Translations under genes and position numbers: made by a program
Assembly (NCBI GenBank): GCA_027315185.1
Contig: DAHUYO010000001.1
Coordinates: 1-64,000 of the forward strand
Direction: 5' to 3'
Length of the DNA: 64,000 nt
Source: Acidobacteriota bacterium
Lineage (GTDB): Bacteria > Acidobacteriota > Terriglobia > Terriglobales > SCQP01
The notes under the pieces: model-generated
What the model was told of the DNA's origin: nothing
The model's input: only the letters and a program-made list of their open reading frames with translations
Databases searched by the model: none
Part shown: positions 35,038-42,366 of the stretch, in pieces
How positions within the stretch are numbered: position 1 is the stretch's first letter
How the letters are laid out: each line of letters starts with the position of its first letter

Positions 35038-36366
35038 TTACCGCTCCGCACGCTGCGCAGCGGCTTGTGGGGTAGGGTGGGGGTCCGGCTGCGCGTCCGC
35101 CTTCGGCTTGGGGCCGGCGCCGGCGGCGGCGAACCCGCGACGGCCGGTGAAGGCACGGTCGTAGGCGGCGAGCAGGTGCGGCACGGAGAATTTCCAAGCC
35201 AGGCTATCGTCGAGGCGGCGGCGGCCGGCAGCGCCCATCTGGCGGCGCTCCTCGGGATGGTCGAGCAGCCAGGCGATCTTGTCGGCGAAATCCTCGACGC
35301 CGCGGGCGGGGTCGGCGTAGAGCGAGCCCTCGCCGGCGCTGACGCGACCCTCGGTGGACTGAAACTGCACGATCGGCTTGCCCAGCGCCATGTACTCCAT
35401 GATCTTGATCATGGTCGAGATGTCGTTCATGCGGCAGGGCTTGTCGGGATTGGCGCAGATGTCGGCGGTGGACAGGACTTCGAGCATTTCGCGGTCGGGC
35501 AGGCGGCCGGCGAAGGTGACCAGATTGTCCAATCCGGCAGCGGCGACGGTGGCCTTGAGCGCGGGCAGGGTGCGACCGCCGCCGACCAAGGTGAAGTGCG
35601 TGTCCAGGCGGCCCCGAGCCTTGAACCGGGCGGCGACTTGCAGCAGCAGGTCGAGGCCATCCTGTTCGCCCATGGAGCCGACGTAGCCGACCATGAAGCG
35701 TTTGCCGAAGCGCCAGGCGGGGTTTTCGGGCACGGAGAAGACGCGGCGGGGATCGGGGGCGTTGCGGACGACGAAGACCTGGTCCGGCGAGCGACGGCCG
35801 CGGGCAATAGCCAACCGGCGGTAGCTTTCATTGGTGGCCATGACCACGTCGCTGAGGCGATAGGTGAGCCGCTCGAGCGCCACCTGCACGCGGTGGGCGA
35901 AGCCGCGCTTGTTGTATTTGGCTTCGTACAGCTCCGGGGCGGCGTCGTGGTGGTCGAAGATGTAGCGGACGCCGAAGACTTTGAAGGGCGCGGCGACCAG
36001 GCAGATGGTGTCGGGGGGATTGCAGCCCTGAATGACGCGGAAGCCGTGGCGGACGAAGATCCACCCGGCGAGCGCGAACTCAAGCGCCAGGGCGACCAGG
36101 TACTCCAGCAGGTAGCCGCCGCGGCCGCCGTCGGCGGAGGGGCTCCAGTGGTGGTAGACGCGGACGCCCTCCGGCACGCGGACCACCGGCGCGCGGGAAT
36201 CGCGCGGGCAGATCACCGTGACCTGATAACCGGCGGCGGCGAGGGCGGTGACCTCGTTTTGCACCCGCGGGTCGAACTCGTAGGCCGAGTTCTCGACGAT
36301 TACCAGGACCTTGCGGCGGCGGCGCGGGGCCGAGGGGTTACCAGCAGAAGCCGTCGTATTGGCCAT
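35038..36366 (-). CDS. Glycosyltransferase family 4
   Basis: 442 residues with a GT-B fold. The N-terminal domain begins VLVIVENSAYEFDPRVQNEV; the donor-binding C-terminal domain shows MVGYVGSMGEQDGLDLLLQVA and STADICANPDKP followed by IMEYMALGKPIV, where the EX7E-type acidic motif lies. The C-terminal 35 residues are Pro/Ala/Lys-rich and probably unstructured. The start overlaps the upstream dehydrogenase gene by 29 bases. Donor sugar unknown; a role in assembling the repeat unit is implied by the locus. Confidence 0.9.
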   Translation of the reverse strand: MANTTASAGNPSAPRRRRKVLVIVENSAYEFDPRVQNEVTALAAAGYQVTVICPRDSRAPVVRVPEGVRVYHHWSPSADGGRGGYLLEYLVALALEFALAGWIFVRHGFRVIQGCNPPDTICLVAAPFKVFGVRYIFDHHDAAPELYEAKYNKRGFAHRVQVALERLTYRLSDVVMATNESYRRLAIARGRRSPDQVFVVRNAPDPRRVFSVPENPAWRFGKRFMVGYVGSMGEQDGLDLLLQVAARFKARGRLDTHFTLVGGGRTLPALKATVAAAGLDNLVTFAGRLPDREMLEVLSTADICANPDKPCRMNDISTMIKIMEYMALGKPIVQFQSTEGRVSAGEGSLYADPARGVEDFADKIAWLLDHPEERRQMGAAGRRRLDDSLAWKFSVPHLLAAYDRAFTGRRGFAAAGAGPKPKADAQPDPHPTPQAAAQRAER

Positions 36367-37651
36367 TCAGGCTGCCTCGGTCGGCGATGCGAACAAAATC
36401 GAGCAAACGCTGGCCGGGCTTGAGCCGGCCGGGAACGTTCTCGAAGTCGGGATCGCGGTTGGCGATGACCACGGTTTCGGCGTGGGCGAGAACTTCCTCG
36501 ACGCTCGCAACCATGAGCTTGGAAATGTGGGGAATGCGGTTGAGGATGAAATCGCGATTGGCGCCGACCAGGCTGGCCAGGCGCACGTTGCGGTCATAGA
36601 GGCGCAGATCAAAACCCTTGCCGAGCAGCCGCTCGATGACCTCGATGACCGGGCTTTCGCGCAGATCGTCGGTGCCGCCCTTGAAGCTGAAGCCCAGGAT
36701 GCCGATTTTGCGATGGCCCTGGTCGGCGATCATTTGCACGCCGCGGGCCACCTGGAGTTCGTTGCTGGGGAGGATGGAACCCAGGATGGGCAGTTCCAGA
36801 TCGCGGCTCTTGGCGGCGTAGGACAAGGCGCGCAGATCCTTGGGCAGGCAGGAGCCGCCGAAGGCGAAGCCGGGCTGGAGGTAGGCGGGGGAGATGTTCA
36901 GCTTGCGGTCCTGGCAAAAAATGTCCATCACGCGGTGGGAGTCGAGCTCCAGGCGCTTGCAGAGGACGCCGATTTCGTTGGCGAAGCCGACCTTGAGCGC
37001 ATGCCAAACATTATCCACGTATTTGATCATCTCCGCCGTGGCCAGGTCGGTGCGAATCAGCGGGCCGGGCAGGCGGGCGTAGATCTCGGCCACCATATCC
37101 CCGCTGGCGGGGTCGAGGGCGCCGATGACGGTCTTGGGGGGATGGTGGAAGTCGTGGACGGCGGTGCCCTCGCGCAGGAACTCGGGATTATTGGCCACGC
37201 CGAAGTCCGCGCCGGCGCGCTTGCCGGAGAACTCCTCGAGCATGGGGACGACGATCTCCCGCATGGTGCCGGGCAGGACGGTGCTGCGGATGACCACGGT
37301 ATGGCGGGCAGATTTGGCTTTGAGGGCGGCGCCGATCTCCTCGCAGGCATGGCGGACGTAGCGCAGGTCGAGGTTGCCGTTGGGCTGGCTGGGGGTGCCG
37401 ACGCAGACCAGGGACAGATCGGTGGCGGCGATGGCGGTGCCGGCGTCAGCGGTGGCGCGGAGGCGGCCGGCGGAGGCGGCGGCGGAGAGGATGGGGCCGA
37501 TCTCCGCCTCGATGATCGGGGACTGCCCGCGATTGATGAGGTCCACCTTGGTGGGGACGGGATCCACGCCGACGACTTCATGACCGTCATGGGACAAGCA
37601 GCCGGCGGAGACGACGCCGACATAGCCGAGGCCGAAGATGCTGATCTTCAT
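36338..37651 (-). CDS. Nucleotide-sugar 6-dehydrogenase, AlgD-like
   Basis: 437 residues of the UDP-glucose/GDP-mannose dehydrogenase family. MKISIFGLGYVGVVSAGCLSH is the NAD-binding start; the catalytic Cys is in FAFGGSCLPKDL, preceded by DIFCQDRKLNISPAYLQPG, text closer to GDP-mannose 6-dehydrogenase (AlgD) than to UDP-glucose dehydrogenase. It would make an activated uronic acid in two NAD-dependent oxidations. The ATG overlaps the aspartate kinase stop as ATGA. A second, more Ugd-like dehydrogenase is at 62278-63780, so the polymer may contain two different uronic acids or derivatives. Confidence 0.88.
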   Translation of the reverse strand: MKISIFGLGYVGVVSAGCLSHDGHEVVGVDPVPTKVDLINRGQSPIIEAEIGPILSAAASAGRLRATADAGTAIAATDLSLVCVGTPSQPNGNLDLRYVRHACEEIGAALKAKSARHTVVIRSTVLPGTMREIVVPMLEEFSGKRAGADFGVANNPEFLREGTAVHDFHHPPKTVIGALDPASGDMVAEIYARLPGPLIRTDLATAEMIKYVDNVWHALKVGFANEIGVLCKRLELDSHRVMDIFCQDRKLNISPAYLQPGFAFGGSCLPKDLRALSYAAKSRDLELPILGSILPSNELQVARGVQMIADQGHRKIGILGFSFKGGTDDLRESPVIEVIERLLGKGFDLRLYDRNVRLASLVGANRDFILNRIPHISKLMVASVEEVLAHAETVVIANRDPDFENVPGRLKPGQRLLDFVRIADRGSLNGQYDGFCW

Positions 37652-39216
37652 GCTTCTCTCCGATTGTCTCCGGCCACGGGCGAGGCCGGGATCCGGTGGT
37701 GGGCGGTTTCCGCGCCGCCGCCGGCGGCGGCGGGGGCCGGCGCGCCCAAGTCCTCCGGCGGGTGCTGGACCGGCGGCAGCAAGCCGCGGTGCAAGGCGGT
37801 CATGGCGGCGGGCAGGTCCGATTGGAATACGGCGACCGCGACGCCCTCCGGCGCGGGGGAGATGGCGGAGGCGAGACAGGCGACGCCCGCATCCCGGAGG
37901 GCGGCGGTGGCGCGGGCATGAATTTCCTCGCCGGCGGCGCCGCCGACCCCGGCGACCAACGCCACGCCAGGGACCAGGCGCAAGCGCGGATCGCCGGCCG
38001 GCAGGCGCAGCGCCCAGCGCCAAACGGCGAGAACCGCCGCGGCCTGCGCATCCGGCACGGCGATTTGGAGGATGCCATCCCGCGGGAGGAAGCGAAAGGC
38101 GACGGCGTCATCGGCCAGGGCGGGCCAGGCCCGCGCCTGGAGCTGGGAGCGCGCTTCTCCAGTGGGATCGCGATAGGCCACGAGGGCCAGGTTGGAACGC
38201 GCGGCCAGGCCCAATGGCCGCGTTGCCGCGCCGAGGTGGGGCGACGTGGCGCCGGCGGTGACTTGGGTGCCCGGGCGCTCGGGGCGAAAGGTGTTGCGAA
38301 TGGAGAGCGGAATGCCGGCGGCGCGGGCCGGCGCCAGACATTGCGGGTGCAGGACCTTGGCGCCGGCCCGGGCCAGGAGGGCGGCGTCCTGATAGGACAA
38401 CGCGGGCAGGACCTGGGCGGCGGGGACCAGGCGGGGGTCGGCGTCGTGGACGCCATCCACGTCGGTCCAGATGACGGCTTCGCGGGCGTGCATGCAGGCG
38501 GCGACGAGGGTGGCGGAATAATCCGAACCGCCGCGGCCCAAGGTGGCGGGGGCGGCGTCGTGGCGGCGGCAGATGAAGCCGGTGACCACGGGCAAGACGC
38601 CGCGCTGGAGCAGCGGGCGGAGGCGGGCGCGGCAGCGGGCGGTGGTTAGCGCCATGTTGGGCTCGCCTTCGGGGTCCAGGCTGATCAGTTCGGTGGCGGC
38701 GATGGCCTGGCTGCGGCGGCCGGCGGCGGCCAGCGCCGAGGCCAGCAACGGGGCGGCGAGGCGCTCGCCCAGGCCGGTGATTTCCGCCGCGTCGGCGGCG
38801 GACAGCGGATGGCCACCGGCGGCTTGGCGGCAGATCTCCGCGGCGCCGGCGAAGAGTGCGGCGATGTGGGCGGAATAGGCACGGCAGGGCGCGGCGGGCA
38901 AAAGCTCGGCGGCGACGGCCTCATGCCGGGCGCGCAACGCGTGCAGAGTTTTCAAGGCGGACGCGGTTTGGCCGCCGCCGGCAGCGGCGGCGCAGGCGAC
39001 CAGTTGGTCGGTGACGCCGGCGAGAGCGGAAACGACGACGATCAAAGTCGCCGCGTCCACCGCGCCATTGATGATGGCGACCACGCGGCGAAGACAGGCG
39101 GCGTCGGCGACCGAAGTGCCGCCGAATTTCATAACGATGGGGCGGGCGGGCGGAAACGCAAGCGACCGCGGGGACACCGGCGCCTTTTCGCCCGAATTGT
39201 TTCCGTTCTGCTGCAT
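37648..39216 (-). CDS. lysC: Aspartate kinase
   Basis: 522 residues. The kinase domain starts with IVMKFGGTSVADA at about residue 27 and continues with GLGERLAAPLLASAL, LGRGGSDYSATLVAA and WTDVDGVHDADPRLV, all hallmarks. The C-terminal third is two weak ACT-like regulatory domains ending in a disordered Ala/Gly tail. It phosphorylates aspartate, the entry to lysine, threonine and methionine. Residues before MKFGG already look like beta-strand 1, so the ATG at 39216 is preferred over the one at 39132. The gene is translationally coupled to the AlgD-like dehydrogenase in a polysaccharide locus, an unusual place for lysC. Confidence 0.93.
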   Translation of the reverse strand: MQQNGNNSGEKAPVSPRSLAFPPARPIVMKFGGTSVADAACLRRVVAIINGAVDAATLIVVVSALAGVTDQLVACAAAAGGGQTASALKTLHALRARHEAVAAELLPAAPCRAYSAHIAALFAGAAEICRQAAGGHPLSAADAAEITGLGERLAAPLLASALAAAGRRSQAIAATELISLDPEGEPNMALTTARCRARLRPLLQRGVLPVVTGFICRRHDAAPATLGRGGSDYSATLVAACMHAREAVIWTDVDGVHDADPRLVPAAQVLPALSYQDAALLARAGAKVLHPQCLAPARAAGIPLSIRNTFRPERPGTQVTAGATSPHLGAATRPLGLAARSNLALVAYRDPTGEARSQLQARAWPALADDAVAFRFLPRDGILQIAVPDAQAAAVLAVWRWALRLPAGDPRLRLVPGVALVAGVGGAAGEEIHARATAALRDAGVACLASAISPAPEGVAVAVFQSDLPAAMTALHRGLLPPVQHPPEDLGAPAPAAAGGGAETAHHRIPASPVAGDNRREA

Positions 39217-39314
39217 GCGCCGCGACCGCCAAGGCAAAGCGCCCCCTATGGTTCGCCCCTGGGCGCGGCCAAGGGGTGGCATGGGCAAGCGATTTCTAAT
39301 CTGGGGCTTTGGGA

Positions 39315-39330
39315 AGCACATAAAGGGCCA
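39315..39330 (-). promoter_or_regulatory. Candidate sigma-54 promoter upstream of lysC
   Basis: The minus strand reads TGGCCCTTTATGTGCT with correct GG-N10-GC spacing, exact TGGC and three of four bases of TTGC. It lies about 100 bases before the lysC start, like the stronger promoter before the flavoprotein gene. No GGGAAA palindrome is seen upstream. Confidence 0.35.
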
Positions 39331-39395
39331 AATGGCCAAGGCTTGGCCGGGGCGGGGTTGGCGGTGGATGGGCAACGGCAAAGTGCGGCGAGGCG

Positions 39396-39411
39396 CTGCA
39401 AGATGTTGCAG
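39396..39411. promoter_or_regulatory. Perfect palindrome CTGCAA-N4-TTGCAG
   Basis: Six-base perfect inverted arms with a four-base spacer in the 279-base gap before lysC, about 75 bases upstream of the candidate -24 element. Geometry resembles a dimeric regulator site, but only one copy was found, so function is open. Confidence 0.35.
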
Positions 39412-39495
39412 ACAGCGGGAAGGCATTGGGCCGCCGTGCGGGGACGAGGAAGGTTGGCCGAGGAAACGGCGGCGCCGATTTTCCGAGATGTTGGT

Positions 39496-40779
39496 TCAGG
39501 GTCTGGCCGGGCCGGTTTTTTCTAGAGCTAGGTACAGGGCGGCGAGGGCGGAGACCATGGTCGCCTGACCCCAGTGGAGCGTGGGGGTGCGATTCACGAT
39601 GCGGCGGGAATACCGGCGGTAGTAGAAGTAGCCGGAGCGGTCCTGCATATTGGCGATGGTCCAGCGGGCGACGCGGAGGGCGAGATCCAGCGCGCCGGGG
39701 TCGCGGTCGGAGAAATAGACCAGCGTGTCAATCGCTTGCGAGGCGCATTGGATGTCCAGGGGCAGAGTCTTGTTGTGGTAATAACGCGGCGTTCCGTCGG
39801 GCAGGAAAAACGTTTCCTTCCAATAGGCGTAGCCGCGCTCGAGCTGGGGATTGAACGTGGCGTCGCCGGCGGCGTCGGCGTAATGGCGCAGGGAATCCAG
39901 AACGTAGGCGGTGTGGAAGTTGTCAATCCAGTGGACGATTTCCGATTCGCCGTAATACCAGGCGCCGTCGGGGAGCTGGCGCTCGGCGGTATACATGGCG
40001 GCGCGGCGGGCGAGATCGCGGAGGGCCTCCTCGCCGGTTTCGCGATAGGTTTCGGCGAGCAGGGCGGCGCCGAGGACGTTGGCGTTATGCACCTGGCATT
40101 CCACGCCGACGATGTAATTGATGCAGACCGCCTCGCCATGGCGGTGCTGGGCCAGATCGCGCTGGATGTGGCGGCAGGCGCTGACCGTGGCGTCGAGGTA
40201 ACGGCGGTCGCCGAGCTGGCGGTAGCCGTCGAGGAAGGCCAGGCCGATGAGCGAGGTCCAGACGACGGTGGGCGCGCCCTTGGGCAAATAAAATCCGCGG
40301 GACTGATAGTCGAAGTGATTGCCCCAGCAGAGGCCGGAGTAGCCGGGGGAGGCATGGTCAAGCAGCCAGTCCAGGGCGGTGCGGGCCTCGGATTGCCAAG
40401 CTTCCCGTTCCGCGGCTTCGCGGGCGGCGGCGGCGAGGCGGAGGTAGCCGCGGGCGATGAAGGCCTGGCCCTTGGTGGAGCGGCGCTTGGGGATGCCGAG
40501 GATGGGGCGGATGTTGAGGGGGAAGCGGCGGACGGCCTGCTGCAACATTTGGCGCGGCAGCTTGCGCTCCAAGGTGAAGGGGCGCAGGTACCAGGCGCTG
40601 AGGCCGTCGAAGGTGTCGTAGGCGGCGTAGTCGTGGGCGCGGAGCCAGGCGATGAGGCGGTCCAGGGCGGCGCGGATCTCGGGCGGAACGGTGGTATCCG
40701 CGGCGGATCGCCCGCCGGGGGATCGCGCGGGGGCAGCCGGCGCGGCGTGGCGCAAGGATGTCGTGATGGGCTCGGTCAT
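39496..40779 (-). CDS. (alpha/alpha)6-barrel-type protein of polysaccharide loci
   Basis: 427 residues, no signal peptide. Repeating helical pairs with conserved aromatic and acidic residues (DYQSRGFYLPKGAPTVVWTS, ANVLGAALLAETYRETGEE, GAWYYGESEIVHWIDNFHTAYVLDSL, YFYYRRYSRRIVNRTPTLHWGQATM) suggest a six-hairpin toroid like glycan epimerases, lyases or unsaturated-glucuronyl hydrolases. I cannot assign a reaction. It is coupled to the preceding GT2 gene by an ATGA overlap, so it probably acts in building or modifying the same glycan. Confidence 0.7.
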   Translation of the reverse strand: MTEPITTSLRHAAPAAPARSPGGRSAADTTVPPEIRAALDRLIAWLRAHDYAAYDTFDGLSAWYLRPFTLERKLPRQMLQQAVRRFPLNIRPILGIPKRRSTKGQAFIARGYLRLAAAAREAAEREAWQSEARTALDWLLDHASPGYSGLCWGNHFDYQSRGFYLPKGAPTVVWTSLIGLAFLDGYRQLGDRRYLDATVSACRHIQRDLAQHRHGEAVCINYIVGVECQVHNANVLGAALLAETYRETGEEALRDLARRAAMYTAERQLPDGAWYYGESEIVHWIDNFHTAYVLDSLRHYADAAGDATFNPQLERGYAYWKETFFLPDGTPRYYHNKTLPLDIQCASQAIDTLVYFSDRDPGALDLALRVARWTIANMQDRSGYFYYRRYSRRIVNRTPTLHWGQATMVSALAALYLALEKTGPARP

Positions 40780-41828
40780 TTCGGTTCCTTCGTTGCCGCG
40801 CCGGCGGCCGCGGGTGTCGCCGCGGCAGCGGCCGCGGGTCTGACTTCCGCAACCGCGGTTGGCGGGGGCGCTGGCGCGGTCCGGCGCGGCGCCTCGGGGC
40901 CTCCGCGGGCGGGGAGGCGCAGCAGGGCGCGCAGCTTGGCCATTTGCTCGCCGCGGTGGAAGCGGACGAGTTCGGCGGAGACGGGGCGGGGCTCGCGGCG
41001 CAGCCAGGCCCAGAGGTAGCCGGCGCCGACGGCGCCGCCGTCGAGCAAATAGGGCCGCCGGGTCATGCGATACGCGACGCGGAACGCCTCCCAGAGGGGA
41101 TGGCCGCCGAGGCGGTAGTCCTTGGCGCCATAGGCGAAGGCGGCGGCGAGCGGGCCGCGGCCGGCGGTGCCGATCTTGCGGTGATGGTGGAACGTGCGCT
41201 CACTGAAGCAGCGCGTCGTCCAGCCCTTCATGCGGGCGGTGGTGACGGCCGACCAGTCAATACCGCCGCCGGGGATGGCCAGATAGCCGCCAATATCGGC
41301 CCAACATTCACGGCGAAACATTTGGCAGGCGCCGGAGACATGGGCCTGGCCGGCGAAGGTGTCGCGGTCGGAGCGGTAGCCGCCGTCCTCGCAGAAGGGC
41401 GTGCCGGCGACGCCGAGCGTGGGATCCGCCTGGAAGCGGGCGAGGAGGAACTCGAAGTGATCCGGGCCGAAGGAGGTGTCGGCGTCGAGATTGCCGAGGA
41501 TGTCGTAATCGAGGCCGGCCATGCGCTCCAGGCCGGCGTTGAACGCCTGCACCTTGGCGGCGAAATGGCGCTCCTTGCGCGGCGGGCGCTGGACCAGCTC
41601 GATCCAGGGATGGGCGGGGAGATAGCGTTCCACGATGGCGGCGGTGTCGTCGGTCGAGGCGTCATCCACGATGACCCATTTCAGCGGCGGGACGGTCTGG
41701 CGGGCCATGGAATCCAGGGTCTTGCCGATAAAGGCCGCCTCATTCCGCGCCGGAGTGATGAGGACATAGCGGGGCAATTTGGTCGTGGCGTGGTCTTTTG
41801 GGCCAACCCCGCTGGAGGCGAGTGACAT
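40776..41828 (-). CDS. Glycosyltransferase family 2
   Basis: 350 residues, GT-A fold. YVLITPARNEAAFIGKTLDSM, VIVDDASTDDTAAIV, ILGNLDADTSFGPDHFE (DxD) and FCEDGGYRSDRD are visible. The ATG at 41828 has AGGA seven bases upstream, and the sigma-54 promoter at 41904 would start RNA near 41893, which argues against longer in-frame starts at 41888. The C-terminal 45 residues are Ala/Pro-rich. First gene of a two-gene unit with the barrel protein. Confidence 0.88.
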   Translation of the reverse strand: MSLASSGVGPKDHATTKLPRYVLITPARNEAAFIGKTLDSMARQTVPPLKWVIVDDASTDDTAAIVERYLPAHPWIELVQRPPRKERHFAAKVQAFNAGLERMAGLDYDILGNLDADTSFGPDHFEFLLARFQADPTLGVAGTPFCEDGGYRSDRDTFAGQAHVSGACQMFRRECWADIGGYLAIPGGGIDWSAVTTARMKGWTTRCFSERTFHHHRKIGTAGRGPLAAAFAYGAKDYRLGGHPLWEAFRVAYRMTRRPYLLDGGAVGAGYLWAWLRREPRPVSAELVRFHRGEQMAKLRALLRLPARGGPEAPRRTAPAPPPTAVAEVRPAAAAAATPAAAGAATKEPK

Positions 41829-41903
41829 CTGATTCCTGGTGATTGCCATGGGCATCAGCGGCGGGTCAGGCGCGGGTTGGTCCGGCACGATGGGCTGGAT
41901 TCA

Positions 41904-41919
41904 CGCAATTTGGGTGCCA
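41904..41919 (-). promoter_or_regulatory. Sigma-54 (-24/-12) promoter of the GT2-barrel operon
   Basis: The minus strand reads TGGCAC-CCAAA-TTGC followed by G: an exact match to the core consensus TGGCAC-N5-TTGC. It is the best -24/-12 element in the window. It lies 76 bases before the preferred GT2 start. The GGGAAA palindrome is not found upstream of it. Confidence 0.75.
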
Positions 41920-42366
41920 AAACGGAATTAGGGCGGGCGTCCCATAGCCTGCGACCGCGTTTGGGCTGGGGCCGGGTTTTGGGCTGGGTTTTGGGCCGGG
42001 GCGTGGGACGCGGGCCGCGGCGGGGATTGGACCGGCTAGGGCGACGGTCGAAATTGGGTGAGAGGCCCCATGTTGTTACCCCATTTGGGCTGTTCCAGCG
42101 GGCAAGGGGCTGTCCGGTGGGACAGAGCGGAGCCAGTCTGGGGCAGCGGGCCCACGACTCGACGAGAAACCAGGCGATTTTTTTTGCGGCGTAGTGCAAT
42201 CCTCTGGCTATAGGGGGGACTCATGTTGGTAAAGTATTCCCAATCAGTTTGCGCCCTAGGCCCCGGAAGCGAGGGGGCCGAATCCGCGCCGCTTGGAAGA
42301 AATGCGCACCGGCAGGGGGAGTTGGGGGCCGGATTGCGCCGCGGTTCGAGAGGGGAGAAGAAACTG
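41920..42366. other. Divergent spacer between GT2 operon and beta-helix gene
   Basis: About 450 bases with no supported gene. It holds G-rich near-repeats of GGGTTTTGGGCTGGG type around 41968-42002 and an inverted repeat GACCG-N10-CGGTC near 42029-42048. On the plus strand I find no good promoter for the beta-helix gene; the nearest sigma-54-like string (AGGCGATTTTTTTTGC near 42172) has the wrong spacing. Confidence 0.5.

Noticed and set aside
34741-36423. Long plus-strand open frame opposite the GT4 gene
   Set aside because: It is a product of high GC content; the translation is Gly/Val/Asp-rich without motifs, while the minus strand encodes a clear glycosyltransferase.
36311-37921. 536-codon plus-strand open frame opposite the AlgD-like gene
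   Set aside because: Antisense shadow of a well-conserved dehydrogenase; no family similarity or ribosome-binding site.
42172-42188. AGGCGATTTTTTTTGC as a promoter for the beta-helix gene
   Set aside because: Spacing is GG-N11-GC and the T-run makes a chance match likely.
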